Assembly (NCBI GenBank): GCA_905194315.1
Contig: CAJJRX010000014.1
Span: 1 to 45,612, forward strand
DNA from: an uncultured Sutterella sp.
Lineage (GTDB): Bacteria; Pseudomonadota; Gammaproteobacteria; Burkholderiales; Burkholderiaceae_F
Length of the DNA stretch: 45,612 nucleotides
Direction of reading: 5' to 3'
Position numbers and translations under genes: made by a program. Shown here one piece after another: positions 1 to 7,844 of this stretch (within the stretch, counting starts at the first letter, position 1; each line of letters begins with the position of its first letter). The notes beneath the pieces are model-generated. The model ran no database searches, was not told where the DNA came from, and saw nothing but the letters and a program-made list of their open reading frames with translations.

Positions 1-58
1 CTGCCGGCTCCTCTCGGGACTTTCACCCGTTAACACATGCTCATGCCGAGCACACGAA

Positions 59-101
59 AAACGGCGCAGATCCTCGAGCGGACACTGCGCCGTTTGTTTT
101 T
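59..101. terminator. bidirectional intrinsic terminator
   Basis: An 11-bp perfect stem (59-69 with 85-95, AAACGGCGCAG) has T-rich tails on both strands. It lies 30 bp past the stop codon of the minus-strand dehydrogenase and so should end that transcript. It could also end a plus-strand transcript entering from the left. Confidence 0.8.
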
Positions 102-130
102 CAGGCTGCTGCCGGCAGCCCCGAACCCGT

Positions 131-1096
131 TCAGTCAGCCGGTCCGATCACATTGTTCTCACGAAGCACGAGTTTGACGCTTTCCGCACTCTTTTCGAGC
201 AGTGCGAGTTCTTCGTCGGGCAGGTTGAGAAGCAGACGCTTTTCAACACCCCCGGCCCCGATGATGGCCGGCAGCGAGAGCGAAACGTTCCTGAGACCGT
301 ACTCGCCCGTCATCGGCACAGAGACCGGATAGACCGACTTTTCGTTCATCAGTGCGGCACGGGCAAGGCTGACTGCCGCGGTGGCAATACCGGTATTGGT
401 CCAGCCCTTGGAGTTGTTCACCTCGTAGGCAACCTTCACCACACGTTCGGCCACGGCGGCCCGGTCGAGCTGATCAGCAAGACCGAAGACACGGTCGAGG
501 TCATTGACACCGGCGCCGGCGATGCTCACCGTCGAATAGGCCGGGAAGCCCGAGTTGCCGTGCTCGCCGAGGCAGTACCCCTGCACGTCAAAAGCGTTGA
601 CGCTGTAGCGGTCTGCAAGGATACGCTTCAGACGCAGGGTTTCGAGCGAGGTGCCGGTACCGAACAGACGGCCCGGTCTGTAGTCAAACTCGGTGGCTGC
701 CACATGCACCACCACGTCGAGCGGGTTGGTGATCACGATCATGACGGCATCACGGGTGTAACGGGTCACCTCCGCCATCAGTTCACGCATTTCCGGGATG
801 TTATGTCGGGCAAGCGCCAGACGGTCAGAGGCCCCCGGGCCGATGGAAATCAGCGCGGCACAGATAATCACATCCGCATCCGCGCAGTCTGCATAATCCC
901 CAGAGCGCACACGCACACCGTAGAGGTCACGGTCCGGTGTGGCATGCTCGGCGTCGAGCGCTTCGCCGTGCGAAACATTTTTGAGAACATCCACACACAC
1001 AATTTCTGCAAAAAGACGGGAGGACACGGCGCGGGCAAGCACTGCAGAACCCACGTGACCGAGACCGAGAATCACCAGCTTATGCGGTTTGATCAT
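131..1096 (-). CDS. L-2-hydroxyacid dehydrogenase (LDH / L-hydroxyisocaproate dehydrogenase type)
   Basis: This is a 321-residue NAD-dependent oxidoreductase of the lactate/malate dehydrogenase family, expected to interconvert a 2-oxoacid and an L-2-hydroxyacid in the cytoplasm. The nucleotide-binding GLGHVG (residues 11-16), ITNPLD (122-127) and the catalytic histidine in GEHGNS (H179) are visible. R155 fits the substrate-carboxylate arginine. The position of its usual partner Asp is Glu (E152). The mobile substrate loop (about 80-95) lacks the lactate-type Gln and is about two residues longer. It has the GASDRL layout of L-2-hydroxyisocaproate dehydrogenases, so the substrate may be a larger 2-oxoacid than pyruvate. 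The start is supported by AAAGGAGA seven to ten bases upstream. The gene is monocistronic, divergent from a thioredoxin-like gene. Confidence 0.85.
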   Translation of the reverse strand: MIKPHKLVILGLGHVGSAVLARAVSSRLFAEIVCVDVLKNVSHGEALDAEHATPDRDLYGVRVRSGDYADCADADVIICAALISIGPGASDRLALARHNIPEMRELMAEVTRYTRDAVMIVITNPLDVVVHVAATEFDYRPGRLFGTGTSLETLRLKRILADRYSVNAFDVQGYCLGEHGNSGFPAYSTVSIAGAGVNDLDRVFGLADQLDRAAVAERVVKVAYEVNNSKGWTNTGIATAAVSLARAALMNEKSVYPVSVPMTGEYGLRNVSLSLPAIIGAGGVEKRLLLNLPDEELALLEKSAESVKLVLRENNVIGPAD

Positions 1097-1296
1097 TTGT
1101 CAGTTTCTCCTTTGGCGCGCCCTGCGGGCGCTTTGCTCAGTAAATGGTATCGTTAATACTACGCCGATTGTTCGGGCTTTGGCATAAGGAGTTCTACTCA
1201 AAAGCGCCGGGGGCCGGTGCGACCGGCGGCGCACAAAGGCTGGCATTCCCGCTACAATAGGCAGAGAAAACACGACCTCACTGCGAGAAAACCGCC

Positions 1297-1701
1297 ATGA
1301 CCCGATCCGACCGCACCCCGCTTTTAACCGTCTTGAGTGCTGCAGCAGCCCTGTGTCTTGCAGCTCACCTGCCCTCTGCCGCCGCCAGAGTGCCCGCCGA
1401 GCCCGACGCCGTTATTCCTGCGCCGGGAAAAGTGACACTGCTGGAGGTGAGTTCTGTCTGGTGCGTTCCGTGCCGCGCCATGAAACCGAGAATGGAAAAT
1501 CTGAGCCGGCGCTTTGACGACACGGGCCGGGCGAAAATCTACATTGTGGAGATGGATAACGATCCCGGTGTGATTGACCGCTTTCAGGTCACGGTCACCC
1601 CGGAGCTCATTCTCTTTGACAGAAACGGTCGCGAGGTGATGCGCAAAAAAGGCCTCACTGAAGAGGCCGAGCTCGCCGGCGCCATCGAAGCGCTGCTCTG
1701 A
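1297..1701 (+). CDS. periplasmic thioredoxin-like protein
   Basis: This 134-residue protein has an N-terminal signal sequence (hydrophobic residues 9-24, Ala-rich cleavage area near 28-31) followed by a compact thioredoxin fold. The redox motif is WCVPC (C56, C59) and the cis-proline is in VTPELILF (P102). It probably reduces or exchanges disulfides outside the cytoplasmic membrane. It lacks the extra domain of DsbA and the membrane anchor of CcmG-type proteins, so its partner cannot be named. It is a single gene ending at a strong terminator. A possible -10 TACAAT is at 1253-1258. Confidence 0.8.
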   Translation: MTRSDRTPLLTVLSAAAALCLAAHLPSAAARVPAEPDAVIPAPGKVTLLEVSSVWCVPCRAMKPRMENLSRRFDDTGRAKIYIVEMDNDPGVIDRFQVTVTPELILFDRNGREVMRKKGLTEEAELAGAIEALL

Positions 1702-1724
1702 GCGGGGAGAAACCCGGAAATGGA

Positions 1725-1756
1725 AAAAGGCGTGTCGCCAGCGACACGCCTTTTCC
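1725..1756. terminator. bidirectional intrinsic terminator
   Basis: A 14-bp complementary arm pair (1725-1738 with 1741-1754, AAAAGGCGTGTCGC) has A-runs and T-runs on either side. It separates the convergent thioredoxin-like gene and the LysR gene and can serve both. Confidence 0.88.
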
Positions 1757-1775
1757 GTTATGCGGTGTGCACCGC

Positions 1776-2702
1776 TCAGAGACGGATACTCTCGTTGCGG
1801 GCTTCCTGACGGGCCTCATGCTCGAGGCGCGAAGGCACCCAGCGGCGGCAGAACGAGACGAGCTGCTCCATGTCGCGGGAGATGTATTTTTCGCGATGGC
1901 GGAGGAAACTCAGCTGACGTTCGAACTTCTCCGGCAGCTCCACCCGGGCCAGACGCGGACCGAAGAACGGGTCGGAGAGCACACGGCTCGAGATGAAGGT
2001 GAGCCCCATGCCGTTCATCACCATGCCGATAATCGCCTCGAAACTGTTAATCGTGGCAACAATCTTGGGGCAGTAGAGTTTCTGCGAGAGCTGTGCATTA
2101 AAGAAGATACGGGTCGAGGAACCGGGTTCGCGAAGAATCCAGCGCTCTTTGGAGAGACGGTCCCAGGTTGCCTTCTCCTCGGTGAGGCGGTGGCCGCGCG
2201 GAGCCACCACAACCAGCTCGTCAGTCATCCAGGGCTCTGTCACCAGATCCAGGTCAAAGATCGGTCCTTCGACAAGCGCGATATCGGCGCTGAAATTGAG
2301 CAGGTGGTTCGCCACATCAGCCGTATTGGCCACTTCCACCGTCGGAAGCCAGTTGGCGGAGGCGTAAAAGTCACGCAGCAGATCGGCCATGAAAAACGCA
2401 CCGATCGAAAGCGTCACATCGAGTTTGAGCTGCGCGCGGGAGGGATGCTGGAAAAAGTGCTCCGCATCCTCCGCACGGCGCACGAGTTCATCAGCGGTAC
2501 TCTTGAAGCTTCTGCCTTCGGCTGACAGAACGGCACGGCCCTTGCTGCGCTCGAAAAGATTCACCCCGAGTCGGGACTCGAGATCGGTAATTGACTGACT
2601 TACTGCAGACTTGGTCACGCCGAGTGACACTGCTGCCTCACTGATACTGTTGCTCTGTGCCACAGAGAGGAAAATCTGCACCTGCCTCAGGGTAAGCGGC
2701 AT
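1776..2702 (-). CDS. LysR-family transcriptional regulator
   Basis: This is a 308-residue LysR-type regulator. The N-terminal winged helix-turn-helix spans about residues 4-63, with the characteristic pattern SISEAAVSLGVTKSAVSQSI followed by LESRLGVNLFER. A periplasmic-binding-like effector domain follows (about 92-295). The ligand is unknown. The gene stands alone: the divergent side is a long non-coding stretch and then the gpmI unit, so its target is not obvious. A dyad 63 bp upstream (2765-2787) may be its own operator. The start follows AAAGGAGATGCT. Confidence 0.85.
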   Translation of the reverse strand: MPLTLRQVQIFLSVAQSNSISEAAVSLGVTKSAVSQSITDLESRLGVNLFERSKGRAVLSAEGRSFKSTADELVRRAEDAEHFFQHPSRAQLKLDVTLSIGAFFMADLLRDFYASANWLPTVEVANTADVANHLLNFSADIALVEGPIFDLDLVTEPWMTDELVVVAPRGHRLTEEKATWDRLSKERWILREPGSSTRIFFNAQLSQKLYCPKIVATINSFEAIIGMVMNGMGLTFISSRVLSDPFFGPRLARVELPEKFERQLSFLRHREKYISRDMEQLVSFCRRWVPSRLEHEARQEARNESIRL

Positions 2703-2764
2703 AGCATCTCCTTTGTCCTTTCAAGGGAATAAATAAATTCTAAGAATGTATTGTTAAAATTTAA

Positions 2765-2787
2765 GAGTGAACAATTTCGTTCAACTC
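2765..2787. promoter_or_regulatory. candidate operator dyad upstream of LysR gene
   Basis: Arms GAGTGAAC and GTTCAACTC flank a six-base AATTTC spacer, with one extra base in the right arm. It lies 63 bp upstream of the LysR start, where autoregulatory LysR sites are commonly found. Binding is inferred from position and symmetry only. Confidence 0.4.
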
Positions 2788-3083
2788 CACTTAACAATAC
2801 AAGTATCGGGTTAAGAACATAATAAACACTAACAAACTCTCTCTCTTATTAGTGTTTTCACTAATATCACAATAACCGCCTGCAGCAGAGGACAAGTTAG
2901 CCGTTTTTCGGGAAACGCCGGCCGTTCTGTCAGTCGTTTTCCTGTCTCATTGTCATTTAGCGCCAGCCTAACAGAGAGTTCAGGAAACAGCCGTCCCGAC
3001 GGGCACTTACGGCGGTTCCGGTCTGGGCACCGCCCGTCACACCTTCATCGGCCAACTCTCAGGCACGAGCGGCGCATATCACC

Positions 3084-3089
3084 TATAAT
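3084..3089 (+). promoter_or_regulatory. candidate -10 element for the 3160-gpmI unit
   Basis: TATAAT matches the sigma-70 -10 consensus exactly and lies 70 bp before the first start codon. No good -35 is seen at 16-18 bp spacing, so an activator may be required or the match may be chance. Confidence 0.4.
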
Positions 3090-3159
3090 CAGCACAATTT
3101 TCGGGCTGTTTCAACCGGCCGGTTGAACGCCTTATTCACATTAGCGAGATTCAGATTCC

Positions 3160-3375
3160 ATGGAAGAAGACAACATCATCACGCTGGAAGTGGCCATTGA
3201 ACGCGGACTTCTTGATGATCTGCTTGAAGCTGCACAGCACCGCGGCCAGAGCATCAGCGAATTTGTGGAGACGGTTCTGCGCCGCGAGGTCGAACTCACC
3301 CGCCACGAACCTGCGGTCTGCCTCACCGATGCCGGGGCGGCCACCTCTGTTAACCGCTCCGACGAGGAAAACTGA
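3160..3375 (+). CDS. small ribbon-helix-helix-like protein
   Basis: This 71-residue protein has a strand (NIITLEVAI, 5-13), a helix (GLLDDLLEAAQHRG), a turn (QSISE) and a second helix (FVETVLRREVEL). That layout resembles CopG/Arc-type ribbon-helix-helix DNA-binding proteins. The acidic tail has no recognised motif. Its TGA ends one base before the ATG of gpmI, and the gpmI ribosome-binding site lies inside this gene, so the two are probably translationally coupled. The start has no strong Shine-Dalgarno sequence. It may be a dimeric repressor, but no target is evident, and no toxin partner is next to it. Confidence 0.6.
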   Translation: MEEDNIITLEVAIERGLLDDLLEAAQHRGQSISEFVETVLRREVELTRHEPAVCLTDAGAATSVNRSDEEN

Positions 3376-3376
3376 G

Positions 3377-4915
3377 ATGGAACGCAAAAAAGTCGTACTG
3401 ATGATTCTTGACGGCTGGGGAATCGGCAAAGGTGACCGGGCTGACGTCGTCAGTCAGGTCCGTGACGGGCGTCTTGCCTGGTACACGAGCCGTTATCCGC
3501 ATGCCACCCTGCTCACTGACGGTGAGAACGTGGGCCTGCCCGACGGACAGATGGGCAACAGCGAGGTCGGTCACATGAACATCGGCGCCGGCCGCGTGGT
3601 CTATCAGGACCTCGTGCGGATCAACAGAGCCATTGCCGGGAACCGCTTCGGTGAAATACCCGCCGTCCGGGACATGTTTGAGGGTCTGCGTGCCCGCCCT
3701 GAGTCCACCCTGCATGTGATGGGACTCTTCTCCGACGGCGGTGTTCACAGCCACCTCGAGCATCTCTATGCGGTGGGACGCTGTGCACGGGCTGCCGGCA
3801 TTGAACGCGTTGCTGTCCATGCCTTCATGGACGGACGGGACACGGATCCGAAAAGCGGCACCGGCTTTCTCAAGGCGTTTGCCGAGCGTCAGGCGGCCGG
3901 TGACATGGCCGGCGAGCTCGTCAGCATGGTGGGCCGCTACTGGGCCATGGACCGCGACAAGCGCTGGGAGCGTGTCAAAAAGGCCTACGATCTGCTCGTG
4001 AACGCAGCTGGCAAGCCTGCAGAGGACTTTGCTGTCGCGCTTGCGGCGAGCTACGAGGCCGGGATCACTGACGAGTTTGTCGAACCGCACACCTTCACGG
4101 GTCAAACCCGGTGTCACAAAACGGTTATGCCCGGCGACACGGTGCTCTTTATCAACTTCCGCAATGACCGCGCCCGCGAACTGACCACCGTACTCTCGCA
4201 GACGGCCATGCCCGAGGCGGGAATGACTCCCGTGCCCGGTATCCGCTTCTTCACGATGACGCCCTATGACAGCACCTACGAGAACGTGACGGTCCTTTTC
4301 CCGAAGGAAAACGTGACCCGCACGCTCGGCGAGGAGATTGCCCGGGCCGGTCTGCGGCAGCTGCGCATCGCCGAGACGGAAAAATACCCGCATGTGACCT
4401 TCTTCTTTAACGGCGGACGGGAGGCGCTTTTTGACAACGAGGACCGCATCCTTATCCCCTCACCCAAAGTCGCCACTTATGACATGAAGCCCGAGATGAG
4501 CGCCCCCGAAGTGAGCCTTGCCGTCTTCAAGGCGCTCAACGAGCAGACTTATGACTTTGTCTGCATCAATTTCGCCAACGGTGACATGGTGGGACACACG
4601 GGTAACTATGAGGCCATCGAACGCGCCGTGCGTGTCGTGGACCAGTGTGCCAACGAGGTGATTCAGGCTGCACTCGCCAACGGCTACGAGGTTGTGCAGA
4701 TTGCCGACCACGGCAATGCCGATCATGCGGTTAACGAGGACGGCTCGCCCAACACCGCCCACTCGCTCAATCCCGTGCCGCTGCTGGTGATCTCTGACAG
4801 AGTAGCCTCGGTCAGTGACGGGGTGCTTGCCGACGTCGCACCGACGGTGCTCACACTCATGGGACTCGATATCCCCGAAGAAATGACCGGCAGGGTGCTC
4901 ACCACCTTCAGATAA
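3377..4915 (+). CDS. gpmI: 2,3-bisphosphoglycerate-independent phosphoglycerate mutase
   Basis: This 512-residue enzyme, the usual family length, interconverts 3- and 2-phosphoglycerate in glycolysis using two metal ions and a phosphoserine. It opens with VVLMILDGWG, the first metal-binding aspartate. It carries GNSEVGHMNIGAGR with the catalytic serine, HAFMDGRDTDPKS, FRNDRARE, and the C-terminal metal motifs NFANGDMVGHTG and DHGNADHA. The start is the ATG at 3377: the frame extends upstream, but family homology begins at MERKKVV, and GAGGAAA lies just before it inside the preceding small gene. A strong terminator follows. Confidence 0.95.
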   Translation: MERKKVVLMILDGWGIGKGDRADVVSQVRDGRLAWYTSRYPHATLLTDGENVGLPDGQMGNSEVGHMNIGAGRVVYQDLVRINRAIAGNRFGEIPAVRDMFEGLRARPESTLHVMGLFSDGGVHSHLEHLYAVGRCARAAGIERVAVHAFMDGRDTDPKSGTGFLKAFAERQAAGDMAGELVSMVGRYWAMDRDKRWERVKKAYDLLVNAAGKPAEDFAVALAASYEAGITDEFVEPHTFTGQTRCHKTVMPGDTVLFINFRNDRARELTTVLSQTAMPEAGMTPVPGIRFFTMTPYDSTYENVTVLFPKENVTRTLGEEIARAGLRQLRIAETEKYPHVTFFFNGGREALFDNEDRILIPSPKVATYDMKPEMSAPEVSLAVFKALNEQTYDFVCINFANGDMVGHTGNYEAIERAVRVVDQCANEVIQAALANGYEVVQIADHGNADHAVNEDGSPNTAHSLNPVPLLVISDRVASVSDGVLADVAPTVLTLMGLDIPEEMTGRVLTTFR

Positions 4916-4935
4916 TCTGCCGGCCGGGCAAAAGA

Positions 4936-4983
4936 AAAGAGGCATTCGCTCTGAAGACAACGCTTCAAGTGAATGCCTCTTTC
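4936..4983. terminator. bidirectional intrinsic terminator
   Basis: A 12-bp stem (4936-4947 with 4971-4982, AAAGAGGCATTC) encloses a 23-base loop that can itself pair. It separates gpmI from the convergent membrane-protein gene and has A/T-rich tails on both strands. Confidence 0.85.
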
Positions 4984-5002
4984 TGTATTTGCAGCCTCGC
5001 GA

Positions 5003-5626
5003 TCAGAGCTCTCCCGAGATCACCACATTGCGCCTGCCGAACACCCAGTAGAGCGCAGCGCCGAGCATCAGTGTGTAGCCGACCAGTTCGGTGCTCTCTT
5101 CGCCGAACGTTTTCATCACGCCCCAGCGTTCATAGTCCCCCATGAGCAGCATCCAGAGTCCCTTGTAGCCGAACAGACGCGAATACGAGAGCACAATGGC
5201 CACCCCGGGCATCATCATGCAGAACGCACGCGAGCGGATAAACGCGGCAAGACCGGGCACAACTGTGGAAAAACCGGCGCGGCGGACAGCAAAAAAGAGC
5301 CCCGCCAGATAGAGCACCAGCACATACTTCCAGCTGCCGTGGCGGATCACATCGAAGTACGCATCAAGCTCACGGATAAAAAGCGCCATGAAAAAGCCGT
5401 GAATCAGCCACAGGCCGCCGGCCCTGACGCCTTCCCGTCTGGCGCTCAGCGCAAACAGGATTGCACCGGTCAGCAGCAGGACCGCCTGCACAACATCAAT
5501 CCAGCTTTCGATGGGGGTCGGGTGAAGCTCACTGAAAATATAGAGTTCAACGGCAGCCACACCAAGCAGAGCGGCAATCAGAAATTGAATTACGCCGGAA
5601 ATAATGGTTTTGATGTCGTCGGACAT
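5003..5626 (-). CDS. unknown six-helix membrane protein, copy A
   Basis: I do not recognise this 207-residue protein. It has about six hydrophobic segments: residues 8-32, 41-59, 70-90, 100-116, 135-160 and 180-197. A charged, fully conserved core lies between helices 3 and 4 (IRELDAYFDVIRHGSW). The start is set at MSDDIKT because the neighbouring copy has the same start and the sequences diverge before it; a GTG at 5665 is the alternative. It is about 86% identical to the gene at 5831-6454. Differences cluster in helix 2, helix 4 and the C-terminal tail. An 18-bp dyad shared with the other copy lies 122 bp upstream. Confidence 0.75.
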   Translation of the reverse strand: MSDDIKTIISGVIQFLIAALLGVAAVELYIFSELHPTPIESWIDVVQAVLLLTGAILFALSARREGVRAGGLWLIHGFFMALFIRELDAYFDVIRHGSWKYVLVLYLAGLFFAVRRAGFSTVVPGLAAFIRSRAFCMMMPGVAIVLSYSRLFGYKGLWMLLMGDYERWGVMKTFGEESTELVGYTLMLGAALYWVFGRRNVVISGEL

Positions 5627-5669
5627 AGCACACCCGGACCGCCGCCCGGCTCCCGGCCGGAACACAAAC

Positions 5670-5702
5670 AGGATCCGCCGGGCACTCTCCGCAGCGGATC
5701 CT
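5670..5702. other. hairpin between the duplicated genes
   Basis: A perfect 9-bp stem (AGGATCCGC, 5670-5678 with 5694-5702) lies between copy A and copy B. It has no clean T-run. It may be a weak terminator for copy B or a structure in the 5' leader of copy A. Confidence 0.45.
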
Positions 5703-5747
5703 CATGTCACATCTTTTTTACACGGATCAGCTCCTGAACACTCTTAA

Positions 5748-5765
5748 AGTTGTTTTTATACAACT
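5748..5765. promoter_or_regulatory. conserved dyad AGTTGT-N6-ACAACT (copy A)
   Basis: AGTTGT and ACAACT flank a six-base AT spacer. The same dyad with the same outer bases (AA before, G after) recurs at 6618-6635 upstream of the paralogous gene. Surrounding sequence has drifted more than the dyad, so it is a good candidate binding site or promoter element for both copies. Confidence 0.55.
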
Positions 5766-5830
5766 GTTATAAAAGCGTTTTCTGGCTGATGTTTTGTCTG
5801 TGTCCGCTGCACTGTGAGCAGGCACGGCGC

Positions 5831-6454
5831 TCACGGCTCCGGCGTGAGTATCACGTTTCTTCTGCCGATAAGCCAGAAAATCGCGGCACCGAGCATCAGT
5901 GTGTAGCCGACCAGTTCGGTGCTCTCCTCGGCGAACGTTTTCATCACGCCCCAGCGCTCATAGTCCCCCATCAGCAGCATCCAGAGTCCCTTGTAGCCGT
6001 ACAGACGCGAATACGAGAGCACAATGGCCACCCCGGGCATCATCATGCAGAACGAACGCGAGCGGATAAACGCGGCAAGTCCTGGCACAACCGTGGAAAA
6101 ACCGGCACGCCGGACAATGAAAAAGAGCACCACCAGGTAGAGCACCAGCACATACTTCCAGCTGCCGTGGCGGATCACATCGAAGTATGCATCAAGCTCA
6201 CGGATAAAAAGCGCCATGAAAAAGCCGTGGATGAGCCAGAGAGCACCAGCCCAGGCGCCCTCACGTCTGGCACTCACCGCAAAGAGGATTGCGCCAATCA
6301 GCAGGAAGGTCTCCTGCACAACTTCAATCCAGCTTTCGATGGTGATCGGGTGAAGCTCACTGAAAATATAGAGTTCAAAGGCAGCCGCGCCGAGCAGTGC
6401 GGCGATCAGAAACTGGATAACACCGGTGATGATGGTTTTGATATCGTCAGACAT
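5831..6454 (-). CDS. unknown six-helix membrane protein, copy B
   Basis: This is a 207-residue paralogue of the gene at 5003-5626, in the same orientation, with 29 differences by my count. It has the same six-segment hydrophobic profile and the identical IRELDAYFDVIRHGSW core. It lacks any catalytic signature I can name. MSDDIKT is taken as the start; a GTG at 6490 is possible. The upstream DNA also resembles that of copy A, so promoter and gene were duplicated together. An unrecognised sensor or a small transporter are both possible; the sequence does not decide. Confidence 0.75.
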   Translation of the reverse strand: MSDDIKTIITGVIQFLIAALLGAAAFELYIFSELHPITIESWIEVVQETFLLIGAILFAVSARREGAWAGALWLIHGFFMALFIRELDAYFDVIRHGSWKYVLVLYLVVLFFIVRRAGFSTVVPGLAAFIRSRSFCMMMPGVAIVLSYSRLYGYKGLWMLLMGDYERWGVMKTFAEESTELVGYTLMLGAAIFWLIGRRNVILTPEP

Positions 6455-6617
6455 ATTAGAAAAAGAGCGCCGCCGGAGACCCGATTGCACACAGGCAGTT
6501 CCGGCGGCATCAATGGAAAGCGGGAAAAAAATGACTGCAGGACCGGCTGCCGGGGAGTGGAGACGATCCGGAATTTGACATATTTTTTTACACCGATCCC
6601 CTCTTTCGCGTTTTTAA

Positions 6618-6635
6618 AGTTGTTTAATTACAACT
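6618..6635. promoter_or_regulatory. conserved dyad AGTTGT-N6-ACAACT (copy B)
   Basis: This is the second instance of the 18-bp dyad, 164 bp upstream of copy B and 117 bp upstream of the divergent asparaginase gene. It could therefore influence either direction. Confidence 0.5.
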
Positions 6636-6751
6636 GTAAGATAGGCGTTTTCGGACTGATTTTCTTTTTGCGGACGTGCTACGATAGGAGAACTCGTTCG
6701 GGCGTCCCCTCACCCGGGATGCCTCACCGGTAACACACACTTCCGAGGACT

Positions 6752-7807
6752 ATGGCTACAAGTTTTTCAGACGGCGGCTCACGCCCGCACCTGGTGGTAC
6801 TTACCACAGGCGGTACGATTGTCAGCAGTGGCGAGAGTGCCACACAGACCACTGGTTATTCACTCAAAGGCGTCAGTGTGCAGACGCTGCTTGACGGTGT
6901 TCCGGGACTCGATGCCGTTGCCGGTCTCGAAGTTCAGAGCGTTGCCAATATTGACTCAAGTTCAATGACGAGCACGGTCTGGATGGCGCTTGCCCGCGCC
7001 GCCCGTGATGCCGCCGCTCGCGAGGATGTCGACGGTATTGTCGTCACCCACGGCACCGACACACTTGAGGAGACCGCCTACTTTCTCTCACTGGTGCTTG
7101 AAACGGCAAAGCCTGTGGTTTTCACCGGCGCGATGCGTCCGAGCACAGCCACGAGTGCCGACGGTCCGATGAACCTTTATAACGCCGTGCGGGTTGCCGC
7201 TTCACTTGAAGCACACGGACGCGGCGTGCTCGTGATGCTCAACGATGTGATTCTGAGCGCACGCGACGCCACCAAAACACACCCCACCAATGTGGCGACT
7301 TTCCGCAGCCCCGCGGCCGGTGCACTCGGCTCGCTCGCGGGTGAGCACATCGTCTGGGTGGCAAGAACAGAAAAACGTCACAATCCCGATGTGCTCCTCA
7401 GTGTTGATGACATCGACCGCTGGCTGGTGGCGCACGGCAGTTTCCCGCGAGTGGATATCGTGTATTCGCATGTGGATGCCGACGGCGTCTTTGTGCAGGC
7501 TGCGGCCGCTGCAGGCGCCCGCGGGATTGTGCATGCCGGTACCGGCAACGGTTCAATTCATGAGAAAACCGAAGCGGCGCTGTTTGCGCTCGACAGAGAA
7601 ATTGTGGTGGTGCGGGCCTCGCGCACGGGTGCCGGCGCCACTGTCGAAGGCGTTGCCTCGTGGCAGGCGGCAGGCTTTATTCCGGCAATGACACTCAATG
7701 CCCAGAAAGCCCGTGTACTCCTGCAGGTGGCGATCATGGCGCAGAGCATACTTGCGCCTGAACAGACGCCGCGCGAATTCTGCAGCTGGGCATTCATGGA
7801 GTTCTAG
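6752..7807 (+). CDS. ansB: L-asparaginase, type II-like sequence
   Basis: This 351-residue amidohydrolase converts L-asparagine to aspartate and ammonia. The first catalytic threonine is in TTGGTI (T22). The second catalytic pair is in THGTDTLEE (T102, D103). The family stretch TGAMRPSTATSADGPMNLYNA and the lysine of DATKTHPTN are present. No signal peptide is visible, although the sequence resembles periplasmic type II enzymes, so it is probably cytoplasmic. GAGGA lies just before the ATG. Aspartate produced here could be turned into fumarate, which fits a fumarate-respiring lifestyle (inference). The downstream lipoprotein gene starts 37 bases later and may be co-transcribed. Confidence 0.9.
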   Translation: MATSFSDGGSRPHLVVLTTGGTIVSSGESATQTTGYSLKGVSVQTLLDGVPGLDAVAGLEVQSVANIDSSSMTSTVWMALARAARDAAAREDVDGIVVTHGTDTLEETAYFLSLVLETAKPVVFTGAMRPSTATSADGPMNLYNAVRVAASLEAHGRGVLVMLNDVILSARDATKTHPTNVATFRSPAAGALGSLAGEHIVWVARTEKRHNPDVLLSVDDIDRWLVAHGSFPRVDIVYSHVDADGVFVQAAAAAGARGIVHAGTGNGSIHEKTEAALFALDREIVVVRASRTGAGATVEGVASWQAAGFIPAMTLNAQKARVLLQVAIMAQSILAPEQTPREFCSWAFMEF

Positions 7808-7844
7808 CACGCGGCCAGAAGCGTGTCTGAGAGGTGAGAAAACG

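Larger units (their letters stand above)
2703..3159. other. 457-bp intergenic region with AT-rich dyads
   Basis: No gene is visible. The left half is AT-rich, unlike its surroundings. It holds a dyad GAGTGAAC-N6-GTTCAACTC (2765-2787) and overlapping inverted repeats based on CACTAA/TTAGTG (2824-2832, 2849-2857 and 2859-2864) that can form alternative pairs. The right half is GC-rich and ends in a consensus -10 TATAAT (3084-3089) before the small gene at 3160. Confidence 0.6.

Noticed and set aside
560..1156. 198-codon plus-strand frame over the dehydrogenase
   Set aside because: The minus-strand enzyme has all its motifs, and the opposite frame has no homology or ribosome-binding site.
5003..6454. 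Insertion sequence or composite element
   Set aside because: The two copies encode membrane proteins without transposase motifs, and no terminal inverted repeats or target duplications are visible.
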